Shown in pieces: positions 23,021-34,480 of a stretch of DNA of 64,000 nucleotides. Source of the stretch: Channa striata (Eukaryota > Chordata > Actinopteri > Anabantiformes > Channidae); assembly GCA_033026295.1 (NCBI GenBank), contig CM065189.1, positions 14,736,203 to 14,800,202 of the forward strand, in the 5' to 3' direction. A model generated the notes under the pieces. That model had not been told where the DNA came from and did no database searches. It was given only the letters and a program-made list of their open reading frames with translations. Each line of letters opens with the position of its first letter. Positions within the stretch are counted from its first letter, which is position 1. The translations under genes were made by a program, and so were the position numbers.

Positions 23021-24197
23021 ATGGAGGATCTCTGCTTTCCACAACTCCTCAATGCTTCCTGCAGGAAACCAAAGCCCAATCAGTCTAAGGCTGTCCTGCT
23101 GTATTTGATGTTATTCATCTCTGTGTTCACTGTGTTTCTCAACCTACTTGTCATCATCTCAGTCTCCCACTTCAGGCAAAGATAAACTGAGCAAAACTTA
23201 CAGTGGATAATTTTTAAACGTGTGAACACTCTGATTTACTAGAAAATATTAGAGTTAATGTGTTTATAATTCCACATCTTGACACCAGACATATTTTCTG
23301 CTTTGCTGACAATGTTTTTGAATGTTAAATGTCCAGATGTGCCACATGTAAGGCATATCACTTTACATGAATGTCTGATATTACATGTCTTTGTCTCCCT
23401 GCAGGCAGCTGCACACACCCACCAACCTCATCATCCTCTCTCTGGCTGTGTCAGATTTTCTCTTGGGGCTCTGGACACCATCAAGAGTTTACAAAAAAAC
23501 AACCTGTTGGTTCTTCAGTGACCTCGTGTGTTCTCTATATGGTTACGTGAGCTCAATTATTCTCGGCGCCTCAATAGGAAACTTGATACTTATATCAGTC
23601 GACCGCTATGTGGCTATTTGTGACCCTCTGCATTACCCCACCAGAGTCACTGTGAGAAGAGTTCAGATGTGTGTTTGTATGTGTTGGACCTGTACTATTG
23701 TCTACAGTGGTCTGATGTTTAAAGACATTTTAATAGACAAGTCCTGTTATGGACAGTGTGTGATAGTCGTTGACGAAAGTTTAGGACTGTTTGATGCAGT
23801 TGTTTCCTCTATCGCTCCAATCACTGTGATCATAATTCTGTATATGAGAGTGTTTGTGACGGCTGTGTCTCAGGCTCGCGCCATGCGTTCTCATGTTGCA
23901 GCCGTCAAACTCCAGCATTCAGGGACTGTAATGACTAAGAAATCTGAACTGAAAGCAGCCAGGACTCTGGGTGTTGTTGTAGTTGTGTTCTTAATGTGTT
24001 TCTGCCCATATTTTTTAATCTCCTTTACCTCTGCTGATGATTTATCTGTAACGTTTGTTTTGTTCCTTTTGTATATTAACCCCTGTCTAAACCCTGTGAT
24101 TTATGCCTTTTTCTACCCCTGGTTTAAAAAATCTATCAGACTCATTTTCTCTCTTCAGATACTGCAGGCAGGCTCCTGTGAGACCAACATGCAGTGA
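23021..24197 (+). CDS. TAAR-like receptor 3 (two exons)
   Basis: The exons are 23021-23175 and 23405-24197, giving 315 residues, the shortest of the array. It has the NAS sequon, TM1 in exon 1, DRY, NPVIY and the YAFFYPWFKK TAAR signature. Position 3.32 is Ser101, 5.42 is Asp182, and the toggle position is Phe. ECL2 is the short form and ECL3 is also short (ISFTSADDLS), with an acidic pair ADD not seen in its paralogues, which could alter the extracellular entrance. The 229-bp GC-AG intron is the longest of the seven. The frame is intact. Confidence 0.92.
23176..23404 (+). other. GC-AG intron of TAAR gene 3
   Basis: The donor CTTCAG|GCAAAG and acceptor CCTGCAG|GCAGCTG are identical to the other + strand genes. 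The 3' 100 bp are conserved. Confidence 0.8.
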
Positions 24198-25139
24198 CTG
24201 AAATGTGATCTGCTCTATAGGCCAAAAAGGTTAGTTGACCAGGAATCAAACTATGAATGTACATATGGACTATATTGGTACAATCATAGTTTGAGTGCAT
24301 TGCTCAAAAAGACTTGTATAAGCAAACATTCACTGCTGCAGATATCCAGCCTCTATATTTTCAGTCTGTCCTGTGTCAGAAAAACAGATATTTCTTCCTG
24401 CGATGTACTAAATTATTAGACCAAAACATCAAGTAAAATATTTAAATCTGCTGGTATGAGACTTACTTTAGGACCTATCTTGTTGACATGATGCCACCTT
24501 CAGTCACTTTACGTAGCATTGGTTTAAATGTTCAACACTTTATTTTGCTTGATAGGAATTCCACATCCTTTAACTTGTATCCACACTGCACATTTGGGCA
24601 ATATAACTGATTAATGCACTGTTAACGCACTAAAATCTGTCTGTCTTTACAACCTATTTCTGTTACCACACAGTCATTATTCACTGGTTGCACTGCTGCA
24701 GTAAACTGGTTATTAAAATAACTACAGCATGATGAAGATTAACAAATGCTGACAGGCTACAGTGATTCCCACTGACAACCAACGTCTCCTTGGATATCAA
24801 ACATTATGGGATTTCCGCTGAACAGCATTAGATTGATGTGGTCACCTAAACAGGCCTATAAGCCTCATTTTCCTTTTTTGATAGAAACTGTGCACTGTAC
24901 ATAAATGCTGGAGTCAAACTTGAGTCTTTAAATAGTAATGATATACTAATAGTAATAGTTATTATGTCATCAAAGTCAACAACATTGTTCCCATTCCAGT
25001 TAGACTGCTCAAAGATGCTCTCCCCGTATTAGACACATTCGTATTAGTTATCGTTAATCTATCTTTAGGAACAGGATATGTAACAAAAGCCTATAAAGTA
25101 AATTGATCACAAAATATTTTCCATTATAAAGACTCTACA
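24198..25139 (+). repeat. 3' flank of TAAR gene 3 (array repeat unit, shortened)
   Basis: This is noncoding and homologous to the other 3' flanks until about 24960, with a deletion near 24465 relative to genes 1 and 4. The rest (24960-25139) holds weak L2-like scraps and no gene. Confidence 0.6.
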
Positions 25140-26040
25140 AACATTTAGAGAAAACCCCAAAAATCCCCCTTCGAGCAGCCATGGAAAACAGTGGAGAGGA
25201 AAAACTCTATTTAACGGAAGGAACCTCCAGCAGAACAAGGCTCAGGGTGGGCGGCCATCCGCCTTGACGGGTTGGGGTGAGTGGAAAGTTGAGTGAGAAA
25301 AGAAAAGAGCATGACTATAACTAACTATAAGCTTTATCAAAGAGGAAAGTTTTGAGCTTAGTCTTAAAAGTAGAGAGTGAGTCTTCTTCCCAAATCTGGA
25401 CTGGGAGCTGGTTCCACAGGAGAGGAGCTTGATAGCTAAAGGCTCTGCCTCCCATTCAGGGAACCACAAGTAGGCCTGCATTCTGAGACCGAAGTGGTCT
25501 ATTAGGATGATCTGGTACTAGGAGATCTTTGAGGTATGATGGCGCTTTATAGGTAAAAAGAAGGGTTTTAAATTCTATTCTACATTTTAATGGGAAGCCA
25601 ATGGAGGGAAGCTAATGATGCTAATGCTGCAGCATTTTGGATTAATTGGAGGCTTTTTAGAGAGTTATTGGGGCAGCCTGAAAGTAGAGAATTACAGTAG
25701 TCCAATCTAGAGGTAACAAATGCATGAACCAATTTTTCAGCATCGCTTTGGGACAGGGTGCTCCTAATTTTGGCAATGTTTCTTAGGTGGAAGAAGGCAG
25801 TTCTAGAGATTTGTTTTATGTGTGAGCTAAATGACAAATCCTGGTCAAAAATGACTGAGATTCCTTGCAGTACTACTGGGGGCAAGAGTTATGTCATCTA
25901 AAGTGACGATATGGTTGGAAAACATGTTTCTTAGATATTAGGCCCAAACACAATAACTTCAGTTTTACCTGAGTTTAGAAGAAGGAAATTATGAGACATC
26001 CAGGTCTTTATGTCTTTTAGACATGTCTGTAGTTTCTCAG
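25140..26040 (-). mobile_element. L2 LINE 3' fragment
   Basis: Minus-strand pieces at 25580-25885 (ISVIFDQDLSFSSHIKQISRTAFFHLRNIAK and SRLDYCNSLLSGCPNNSLKSLQLIQNAAA) and 25242-25481 match the L2 C-terminal region of the element at 16.9-17.5 kb. Truncated at both ends. It is closely related to 42530-43370. Confidence 0.75.
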
Positions 26041-26545
26041 CGAGAGAGGGCTTTTATGCACATCTTCTTGTAGCTCACAATGTCTGTACCAAACTCAAAT
26101 AAAACTATATTTTCCTACTTATTTAGCCCAAATCAACTCAGAAGAGCATGGAAACATGATTGTACGACATTTCATTCAGCCACAGTCAATGCGTGTAATT
26201 TCAGCATAATATTATGCTCCCAATCGCCTTTTCTCAATTTTATGGTTTGAGAAAACCGATTGCCTTAAACATTTGAGTTTATTAGCTCAGTGGTTAATTT
26301 AAATAATTTAGAGTCATAAAGAAATTCTTCCAGCATATTACAAATGAGTTAATATAACTTATCTTAATCAGGTTTTACTTGTTTCTTTTTATGCTACTAT
26401 TAACACTTAAGTTTCTTTTACTTAATTTCACTAAAGTAAGTTATTACATTGTAGATACAATAACTGCAGTTATTCTGGGTACTCCAGTCATTTGAGGAAA
26501 CTAATTGCCTTAAGCGTTTAAGTTGTAATTACAAAAAATAGACTT
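26030..26545. repeat. Unclassified dispersed repeat, copy 1
   Basis: This A/T-rich segment recurs almost unchanged at 43370-43875, and in more diverged form at 53575-53760 and 29370-29450. Landmarks are GAGCATGGAAACATGATT and a CAGTCATTTGAGG block. No coding signature and no clear terminal repeats are seen. Confidence 0.6.
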
Positions 26546-26554
26546 GTATGGCAT

Positions 26555-26800
26555 CAACTTACAACCAGGTACCAAGCCACACCGAGGTCGTCTCTACTCC
26601 CTGTCAGAATCAGAGAAGAAGGCAGTGCAGACATACATTGGTGTCTCTTTGAGAGCAGGTATTATCCGACCCTCTTTCTTTCTTATTTATTTGCAAGAAG
26701 GGTGGGGGGCTGAGGCCTTGTATTGACTATATGGGTGTTAACACCATTTCAGTTAACAACAGGCTATCTATTCTCCCTCTTTTGTCGTCAGCTTTTGAAC
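26555..26800 (+). mobile_element. Gypsy RT N-terminal fragment
   Basis: The plus-strand translation has GTKPHRGRLYSLSESEKKA and AGIIRPS, the start of the Ty3/Gypsy RT domain, followed by degenerate sequence matching the LLSSAFELL block. A second copy is at 43880-44160. Confidence 0.65.
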
Positions 26801-26802
26801 TA

Positions 26803-26991
26803 TTAACTAAGGAGATCTTTGAGGTAGGATGGAGCTTTATAAGTAAAAAGAAGGGTTTTAAGTTCTATTCTACATTTAATGGGAAGACAATGGAGAGAAG
26901 CTAGATTAGGTGAAATATGATCGCTCTTACCAATCCTAGTCAGTAATCTTGCTACAGCATTTTGGATTAACTGAAGGCTTAATAATAGCAT
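26803..26991 (-). mobile_element. Short L2 LINE fragment
   Basis: The minus strand encodes LQLIQNAVARLLTRIGKSDHI and LHCLPIKCRI, the L2 C-terminal motif. Short and truncated at both sides. Confidence 0.65.
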
Positions 26992-27189
26992 TATGCTCCC
27001 AATTGCCTTTTCTCAGACAGAGAATGCTGTTATGCATGTAGTGATATACAACATGTAAGTTAATGTTAATGTAGGAACATATCCCTTATGAACATATCCC
27101 TTGAAGTGGGGCATCAGATTGTATAAGCCGAACCAAGTTATGATTAACTATTAGTTTATTAGAGACTCAGTTTGACTGATTGCTAAATA

Positions 27190-27613
27190 GTGACCCAAGA
27201 GCAGAGAGACACACGCAGGCGGAGGTGGTGTAGAAAATAAACAAGATTTACTGTCTCTTGAAAACACAGGGAATAAAGAACACTACAAAGCAAAGATAAC
27301 AAAAACCAACTCCTCAAAAGGAAGAGTGAATAAACCGATGAGTACCAGGTACACTGTAGACAAGGAGGACCGACAGGAACACATGTAAGCATACATGACG
27401 CACCAACACAGAGTGCCTGTACGGGACAGGTTTTAAAAGGTGCGCTCTAATCAGTCCCAAGTGCAGGCAGCTGTGCACCCCACTAACGGCACTGGCTCCA
27501 GGTGAGGCCACAACAGGGAGAGGGAGCTGCCGACCTGCACATAGAGAGACTGAATTAGAAAAGCAACCAAAAAACAAACCCAACAAGGGCAGACAAAACA
27601 CACAGATCATGAC
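27190..27613 (-). mobile_element. Probable solo LTR (Gypsy-type)
   Basis: Read on the minus strand it begins TGTCATGATCTGTG and ends with CTGCTCTTGGGTCAC, the style of fish Gypsy LTR ends. An A/T-rich polyadenylation-like TTTATTTTC lies near the end. No internal pol region adjoins it. Boundaries are approximate and the open frames inside are incidental. Confidence 0.45.
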
Positions 27614-27654
27614 AGTCAGTGGTCAAGTAATCAGTCACTTGGACTTTGATAAAC

Positions 27655-28740
27655 CCAAATCAGTCTTTTGTCATGAGTTCTTTTCCAGTTTTATGGACCT
27701 CTTATTCGTTTGTCTGAAGACAGACAGAACCCGCTCTTTTTATATGTAGTAATGTACAATGTGAATATATGTGAATATGCAAATGGATATAAGTAACCAA
27801 GGCTGAGCTACTGGACAAAGTTTTGGCACTCTTAGAAGATATGAAAAAGTCAATGGAAGGTCGATTTGACCGCTTGACCACGTTGCAAAATTAGCATAGA
27901 GAAGCGCAGCATCGAATGGACACTTTAGACAGAGCTATGTCACCAATGGATAACCGCATGGCAAAACTATAAACCACATGGAACGAGAAACCAAATGCAA
28001 CGAGCTGAAAGCAGAAAGAGGATCATCGAGTTACTCAAGGCGGATTGGTAAACTAAGGAGGGTGTTGGGCAGTTTCCAGGCCTGGCTACGGTGGTACAGT
28101 TTTGGGTCTCGGCTGGTATTCAAGCAAGCGCTGAGTCAGGAGCCAAAGATATTAGATAAAAATCTTGGGCTCAATTTAGACTAATTTGGAGCTGCTTTTG
28201 CAATTCGAAAGAAGATCCGATATTTGGCTTGGAGTTCAAGTCACGAAACTGAGTTACAGAAAAAAACATAGAAAAAAGTTGCACGCCATAAGAATGATTG
28301 AAAAATTACGAACACAAGAATTAACAATTAGTAGTTCTTGGTGACATTGGTTAAGGTTTCTTAAACAAGACACTTTCTTCTTGAGGGTAGAATTCTAATC
28401 TGATGTAAACTCTGAACTCCACTCAAAATGAGATTTAAACTTATTAAATATCATGGGCGTTTCTGAGAAGTAAGACGCGAGCAGAAAAGCATGACATTGT
28501 TATATTAACTTTCAGACTACATCATTAAAAAATAGATTTTAAGGATGGCAATGTTGCATCACGTTACTCTAATTCAACACTGAGGTTTTTTTATACAATT
28601 AACTAAACTAATTAACTAATAACTAATTAACACTAAAGAGTTAGTGGAGCTTTATTGTACAATAGAGAACTGTGTATCCACTTTTACCAAATTGTCTCCT
28701 GATCACAGAAGTATGAATCTTATGAAAGTTGATAGTTCGT
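27655..28740. other. Repeat-derived spacer without a recognised gene
   Basis: 27655-27790 resembles 9150-9300. A degenerate frame at about 27800-27960 reads like a short coiled-coil (LLEDMKKSMEGRFDRL) as in retroelement gag or ORF1 proteins, but it is interrupted by stops. Nothing else is recognised. Confidence 0.4.
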
Positions 28741-28990
28741 TTGTACTGGCTCCCGGTCCAAGATTTTAACTCTCACATTCAAAGCCCTCCATAACCTTGC
28801 TCCCCCGTATCTGTCAGAGCTTCTACCTGTGTTTAAACCCTGTATGAAAACTCCCCTTTTCCATCTTTCCCGGTTTACCTTAAGAAGAAGAAGAACCTTT
28901 ATTCGTCACATTCATCACATATACATCTGATCATACATATTACATTGAAATTTACTCCTGCATATTTAACCCATCCCTCTTGAGGGAGCA
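28741..28990 (+). mobile_element. LINE C-terminal and 3' end fragments
   Basis: The plus strand carries a degenerate YWLPVQDF...LAPPYLSELLPVFKP-like block typical of LINE C-termini. It is followed at 28880-28985 by a reverse-oriented LINE-type tail (AACCTTTATTCGTCAC...TTTAACCCATCC). Both are short remnants. Confidence 0.45.
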
Positions 28991-29458
28991 GTAAGTATAC
29001 CTTAAGTATAAGGTGTTGTTGTTGTACCTGTTTTCGAGTCCAAATGACTGCGTTCCAAAATTTATCTCTGTCCTGTTTATTCCTTTCTGGGTCTGGTAGA
29101 TGGTAATGATAGAAAGGTAGATGGAAAGTCTTTTCTAATTATGTGAGTGCTAAACAGCAAATGTTAATACACAGCCCTTGATGTGGATCCAGACCTGAAA
29201 CCAGATGTGGTTTGTTGTTCTTAACTCACTAACATTGTCACATTTGAAGAAAAGGATTTTGGTTGTCTCTATCCTGTCTTTAACCATTTGGGGTTATCAG
29301 CTCAAATAGTTTAATAAAATATTTTTTGGCTAAAGTACAAGAAACTTTAGAATATAAAATATTTTAGACTCATAAAGAAGTTCTTCCAACATTTAACAAA
29401 TGAGTTAGTATAACTTAACTTAATCAAGTTTTACTTGTTTCTTTTTAGCCAACCTCTT
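28991..29458. other. Spacer, no gene seen
   Basis: This is A/T-rich. The end (about 29370-29450) is a diverged copy of the unclassified repeat found at 26330 and 43660. RTE copy B interrupts it. Confidence 0.5.
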
Positions 29459-31308
29459 AAAGGTTGGCTAAAAGGAAGAGGGATGTAGAAAGAACTGAGG
29501 AAAGTAGACAGGAGTACAAGGAAGTGCAGCGCAGAGTGAAGAGGGAGGTGGCAAAGGCCAAACTGAAAGCTTACGATGAGCTGTATGACAGGTTAGACAT
29601 GAAAGAAGGAAAGAAGGACTTGTACAGGTTAGTCAGACAGAGAGATAGAGATGGGAAAGATGTGCAACAGATAAGGGTGATTAAAGACAGAGATGGAAAG
29701 GTGCTAACAAGCCAGGAGAGTGTGCAGAGAAGATGAAAGGACTATTTTGAGGAGCTGATGAATGTGGAAAATGACAGGGAAAGAAGGGAGGAAGATCTGG
29801 ATGTTGTAGAGCAGGAAATAGCAGAGATTAGAAAGGATGAGGTGAGGAAGGCTCTGAAAAGGATGAAGAGCGGAAAGGCTGTTGGTCCTGATGACGTACC
29901 TGTGGAGGTGTGGAAGTGTCTAGGAGAGACAGCAGTGAAGTTTCTGACAGGTCTGTTCAACAGGATTTTAGAGAGTGAGAAGATGCCTGAGGAATGGAGG
30001 AGAAGCGTTCAAGTGCCGATCTTTAACAACAAGGGTGACACGCAGAACTGCAGCACCTACAGAGGGATAAAGCTGATGAGCCACACAATGAAGCTGTGGG
30101 AAAGAGTAGTTGAAGCCAGGCTTAGGGAGGAGGTGGAAATTTGTGAGCAGCAGTATGGTTTCATGCACTGTAAGAGCACCACTGATGCCATTTTCGCTTT
30201 GAGATTGTTGATGGAAAAGTATAGAGATGGTCAAAAGGAGCTGCATTGTGTCTTTGTGGATTTAGACAAGGCGTATGACAGGGTGCCGAGGGAGGAGCTG
30301 TGGTACTGTATGAGGATGTCGGGAGTGGCAGAGAAGTACGTCAGAGTAGTCCAGGACATGTATGAGAGGAGCATGACGGTGGTGAGATGTGCCGTAGGTC
30401 AGACAGAGGAGTTCAAGGTGGAGGTGGGACTACACCAAGGATCGGCTTTGAGTCCCTTCTTGTTTGCTATGCTGATGGACAGGTTGACAGATGAGGTCAG
30501 ACAGAAATCTCCCTGGACAATGATGTTTGCAGATGACATTGTGATTTGCAGTGAGAGAAGAGAGCAGGTGGAGGAACAGCTGGAGAGGTGGAGGTTTGCT
30601 CTGGAAGGAAGAGGCATGAAAGTCAGTTGTCGTAAGACAGAATACATGTGTGTAAACGAGAGGGAGCAAGGTAGAAAAGTGAGGTTACAGGGGGCTGAGG
30701 TGAAGAAGGTGCAGGAGTTTAAGTACTTGGGGTCAACAGTTCAGTGTGATGGGGAGTGTGGAAAAGAGGTGAAGAGGCGAGTGCAAGCGGGTTGGAGTGG
30801 GTGGAGGAAAGTGTCAGGAGTGTTGTGTGACAGAAGAGTGTCAGCATGATTCAAAGGAAAGGTGTACAGGACAGTGGTGAGACCAGCTCTGCTCTATAGG
30901 TTAGAGACAGTAGTAGTAAGAAAGAGACAAGAGGCAGAGATGGAAGCAGCAAAGATGAAGATGTTGAGGTTCTCCTTAGGAGTCACAAGGTTGGACAGAA
31001 TAAGGAATGAACACATCAGAGGGACAGCGCACGTTGTCTCTGTTAGCAACAAAGTCAGAGAGGCCAGACTGAGATGGTTTGGACATGTGCAGAGGAGGGA
31101 TAGTGAATATATTGGTAGAAGGATGTTGGAGATGGAGCTGCCAGGCAAGAGGGCGAGAGGACGACCAAGGAGGAGATATATGGATGTTCTAACAGAGGAC
31201 ATGAGGTTAGCTGGTGTCAGAGAGGAAGATGCCCAGGAAAGAGTGAGGTGGAAAAGGATGATTGACTGTGGCGACCCCTAATGGGAAAAGCCGAAAGAGT
31301 AGTAGTAG
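29459..31308 (+). mobile_element. RTE-clade LINE copy B, 5' truncated
   Basis: It begins inside the connector (GTTGGCTAAAAGG) and runs to the RTE 3' end GCGACCCCTAATGGGAAAAGCCGAAAGAG. Coding is broken by a TGA near 29735 (Trp codon in copies A and C) and another TGA at 30847-30849 (Arg in copy C). The 5' junction carries a perfect 13-bp inverted repeat. Confidence 0.85.
29464..31281 (+). pseudogene. RTE reverse transcriptase remnant, copy B
   Basis: Three consecutive pieces (29464-29736, 29758-30849 and 30862-31281) are in the same coding order. Motifs are GPDDVPVEVWK, CVFVDLDKAYDRVP, GLHQGSALSPFLFA, MMFADDIVI (catalytic), FKYLGSTVQ and the C-terminal WFGHVQRRD...RGRPRRRYMDV. The endonuclease is absent. 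Confidence 0.85.
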
Positions 31309-31311
31309 ATC

Positions 31312-31677
31312 TGTAGTTCATGTGTAAACCTGTTGCACTTTCGGCGCGTCTCAGCTTTTGCTTTTGGGTCTTCTAGTTACAGTATCTAGTTACAGTAACC
31401 TTTACAAATAATGTATATCCATGTTGCAATATATCTACAATTTGTTATAGTTGTGTATATTTATATTCGTTTTTCTGTGTCTGTGCGCTAATTAAGAGCA
31501 TGTTTCCTTTTCCCAAAGCAGGATTGGTTAGGTGGCTCTAATGGATTGTGTTCTATTGCTTTTCTTTTGCTACAGGAGCTAATCTTCAGTGGGTTTAATG
31601 GTAGCTCAGTGTTCACTTCAACAGTGACCTCCTCAAAAGGTTTGATAATGTCCACTGTTTCTTGCTGCTATAGGCTT
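31312..31677 (+). mobile_element. LTR tail fragment and unclassified repeat
   Basis: 31330-31410 (CTCAGCTTTTGCTTTTGGGTC...CAGTAACCTTTAC) matches the Gypsy LTR ends at 32930-33006 and 46310-46378. 31505-31577 is an inverted match to 7335-7400. Confidence 0.5.
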
Positions 31678-32370
31678 ATTTCCAAAAATAGAATGGGAGG
31701 CAGAGCCTTCAGCTATCAAGCTCCTCTCCTGTGGAACCAGCTCCCAGTCCAGATTCGGAAAGCAGACACCCTCTCTACTTTTAAGACTAGGCTCAAAAAC
31801 TTCGTCTTCGGTAAAGCTTATAGTTGGTTATAGTCGTGCTGCTATAGGCTTAGACTGCTGGGGGACTCTGCACTGAGCCACTTTCCTTTCCTCTTCATTC
31901 TCTCCTCTCACCCCAGATCTGTAATGTCACCAATGTAGGACATTAACTCTGTATCTTCTTTGTCCCGTAGTCGTCTTTCTCCCTCTCTGTCTCCCTCTCT
32001 CTGTCCCTGTCCTCAGGTTTCCCCGGATTTGGCGATGTGTGTCCTCCAGTGCGCAGCTACTGGTCCTACTAACCTGCCCAATGTTTTGTTGTTGCTTTTG
32101 TTGCTCTGTTCTTTTCTCTCTCCACTTTCCTCTCAGCCCAACCGGTCAAGGCAGATGGCCGCCCACCCTGAGCCTGGTTCTGCTGGAGGTTTCTTCCGGT
32201 AAAGGGAGTTTTTCCTCTCTACGGTTGCCTATGGCTTGCTCAAGGGGGATTTGTTGGGTTTTCTTTAAATGTTTGTATAGTCTTGACTTTATTATTTAAA
32301 GAGCCTGAGATGACCTTGTTGTAAATTGGCGCTATATAAATAAAGTTGAATTGAATTGAATTGAATTAAG
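31678..32370 (+). mobile_element. L2 LINE 3' end, plus-strand copy
   Basis: It encodes SKNRMGGRAFSYQAPLLWNQLPVQIRKADTLSTFKTRLK and continues through the L2 3' UTR to GCGCTATATAAATAAAG and TTGAA repeats. It is a close inverted copy of 16338-17037. Confidence 0.8.
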
Positions 32371-33006
32371 AGTAAAGCCACCTCTTTCCCTTCCCATCGT
32401 CCCTATGATTGCGCCATTGAATTACTTCCTGGTACGTCTCTGGTCCTGATGAGTTGGATGTATTGAGTTGGTATATTGTTCCTGCTTTGGGTTTTTGCTG
32501 CTCTTGTTTTTTGGTGTGTCCTTGCACTTGCCTTTTGCCTTTCATCTTCATCTCACCTTTTGCCTTTCATCTTCGTCATCATCAACCCTGCATGTTTGTA
32601 TTTAAGGTCTTGCTTAGTTTTAGGGTTGCTAGTGTGTCATGGTCCGTTCTGGTGCTCCTTCCTAATCCTTCCCTCCTTTCCTGATCTTCAGCCTTTGATG
32701 CTGTCGTGAGTCTGTTCATAGTTCTACTTTGTTAGTCTTCTTGTTTAGAGTAAGTTTCTGTTTGTAATATTATTCTCCTCTGATTTTCTGTCATAGTGTT
32801 AGTTTTCTCATTATGAGTGTATTTTGTTATGGTCTAAGTTTCTGCCTTGTAAGATTTTGGTTATAATGTAAGTTTTTGTCTTTGAGTTAAATTGTTTAAC
32901 TGTTTTTAGAGGTTCATGTCTTAATAAACCTCCTGCACTCTTGGTGTGTCTCAGCTTCTGCTTTTGGGTCCTATAGTTACAGTATCCAGTTACGGAACCT
33001 TCACAG
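32371..33006 (+). mobile_element. Gypsy pol scrap plus LTR-like sequence
   Basis: 32371-32449 encodes the Gypsy RT start (HRPYDCAIELLPGTS) and matches 16267-16337 inverted. 32450-33006 has LTR character: a TTAATAAACCTCC polyadenylation-like signal at about 32920 and the end CTCAGCTTCTGCTTTTGGGTCC...AACCTTCACA. A short L2-tail scrap follows at 33007-33046. Confidence 0.55.
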
Positions 33007-33159
33007 TGGCGCTATATAAATAAAATTGAATTTAATTTAATTGAACAAAGGTTGGTGGTTGGGGAAGAGACAGGAATGAAAAATGCAGAACTTAGTAAAA
33101 GGAAGACATACTAACAAATAACATGACCAAAAGCAGTCCTTATAAACATGAATGAATAA

Positions 33160-33325
33160 TAATTATAGTAATTTTATTCATAGATGCCTTTCATGAGACT
33201 TAAGGTCGCTGAACATAATAAAACATAAATTGAAATAGAGATAAAAACAAGATAAAAGAATACAGCTAAACATAATAAAATATCATAGAAAGCGGTAAAA
33301 ACTTATAAAGGATGATGTGGAACAG
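33160..33325 (-). mobile_element. LINE 3' tail remnant
   Basis: ATTTTATTCATAGATGCCTTTCATGAGACTTAAGGTCGCTG resembles the fish LINE end family that reads TTTATTTATA...CTTTCA...AAGGTCGC. No coding part remains. Confidence 0.4.
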
Positions 33326-33329
33326 GTGT

Positions 33330-33850
33330 GATGACTGATGCTGTGAAACAGGTTCAAACTAAATTCTATCAATCCCACTATCAAATGTGTGTAATTGTAC
33401 AGTTGTGGTTCTTAGTTACAAGAAATGAAGCTGCATATTGTGTTGTGCAAAATTCTTTGGACTTCAAACAAACATAAATGTCAAAGGTCACAAGAGAAAT
33501 CAACTCATTAATAGACACAGAAACACACATTCATATCAGTGAGTGTATCACATGTAATTTGTGGTGGCTACGCCGTGTTTATCCTTGTTTTTTTTACACC
33601 TCTGATTGCAGTGATACCTCAGAGATTAAGATGTTGTGTCATGTGTCTAGAGAGGCGCAGCTCATTGTCATTAGAAGAAACTAATGGATCAAAAACAATT
33701 ACTTGGGTCACGTTTAATCTCTTTGGCATCAACTTTGTTTTCTGTGAGTCTTTGTTTATGCTGCAACACAGTTAATTACATCATAATTGTTTTTAGAGTA
33801 TGCAATCTTTGTCCCAATTGTAGGACAAAGTTAGGTTGTGATCAAAAACT
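33330..33850. repeat. Intergenic segment duplicated upstream of genes 4 and 5
   Basis: It is highly similar to 45000-45510. It includes a 78-codon open stretch (33539-33775, GTG at its start, no ATG) that stays open in both copies (45202-45438) with scattered amino acid differences. I do not recognise it as a protein family. Confidence 0.6.
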
Positions 33851-34080
33851 TTTTTCCTAAAGAGATATCAATAGCCTAGTATCCTTCAGGGATACAATAC
33901 AGTATATTAATATGTCACATATATTACAGGACCTTATCTACGACTTGAAGGTTCCCTTTATTTTGGGCAATCCTTCTACCTAGTTATTTATGTGTTTGAT
34001 ATTTATGTTTTCTCGTGTACGTAGTATTTTCTTTTTCACCTTAACTTTATCATTAAATAATTCATTAATAATCACTTGAG

Positions 34081-34480
34081 TTTCCTTGGGCAAGATGCTG
34101 AACCCCAGGTTGCTCCTGATGGCGCAGGCTGGCAGCTTGCATGCCAGGTGTGACTCTTACCACATGAGAGTGGTGAGAAGCCTGTCATGGAAAAAATTGA
34201 CAACTACTGGTTCCAGATACCTCGGGAATACAAGAAGCTTGTATGCAGGATGTCTTTTAAGGGTTTTATTATCTTGCAAGAGAGAAGTTTACAGACAGAA
34301 TTACATACCTCCATCCAGTGCCGTTCTGACCAGTGGTGAAGGCAGTTGTCCACGGACCACAGGGTCAGTGGCTTGATCCCCAGTCATTCCTAGCTGCGTG
34401 CTGAAGTGTCCTTGGGCAAGACACTGAACCCCAAGTTGCTCCTGGTTTGTCAGATGAGCACCTTGCATGGGAGCCATCTC
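34081..34480 (+). repeat. tRNA-derived SINE fragments
   Basis: 34331-34480 has an A-box-like CCAGTGGTGAAGGCAG, a B-box-like GGCTTGATCCCC and the body AAGTGTCCTTGGGCAAGACACTGAACCCC. That is the pattern of common fish tRNA-SINEs. 34081-34165 is a second body fragment. It is related to 45548-45735. Confidence 0.6.

Noticed and set aside
27314..27610. Small hydrophobic secreted-looking protein on the minus strand
   Set aside because: It falls entirely within a segment with LTR features. No homologous frame or splice signals support it.
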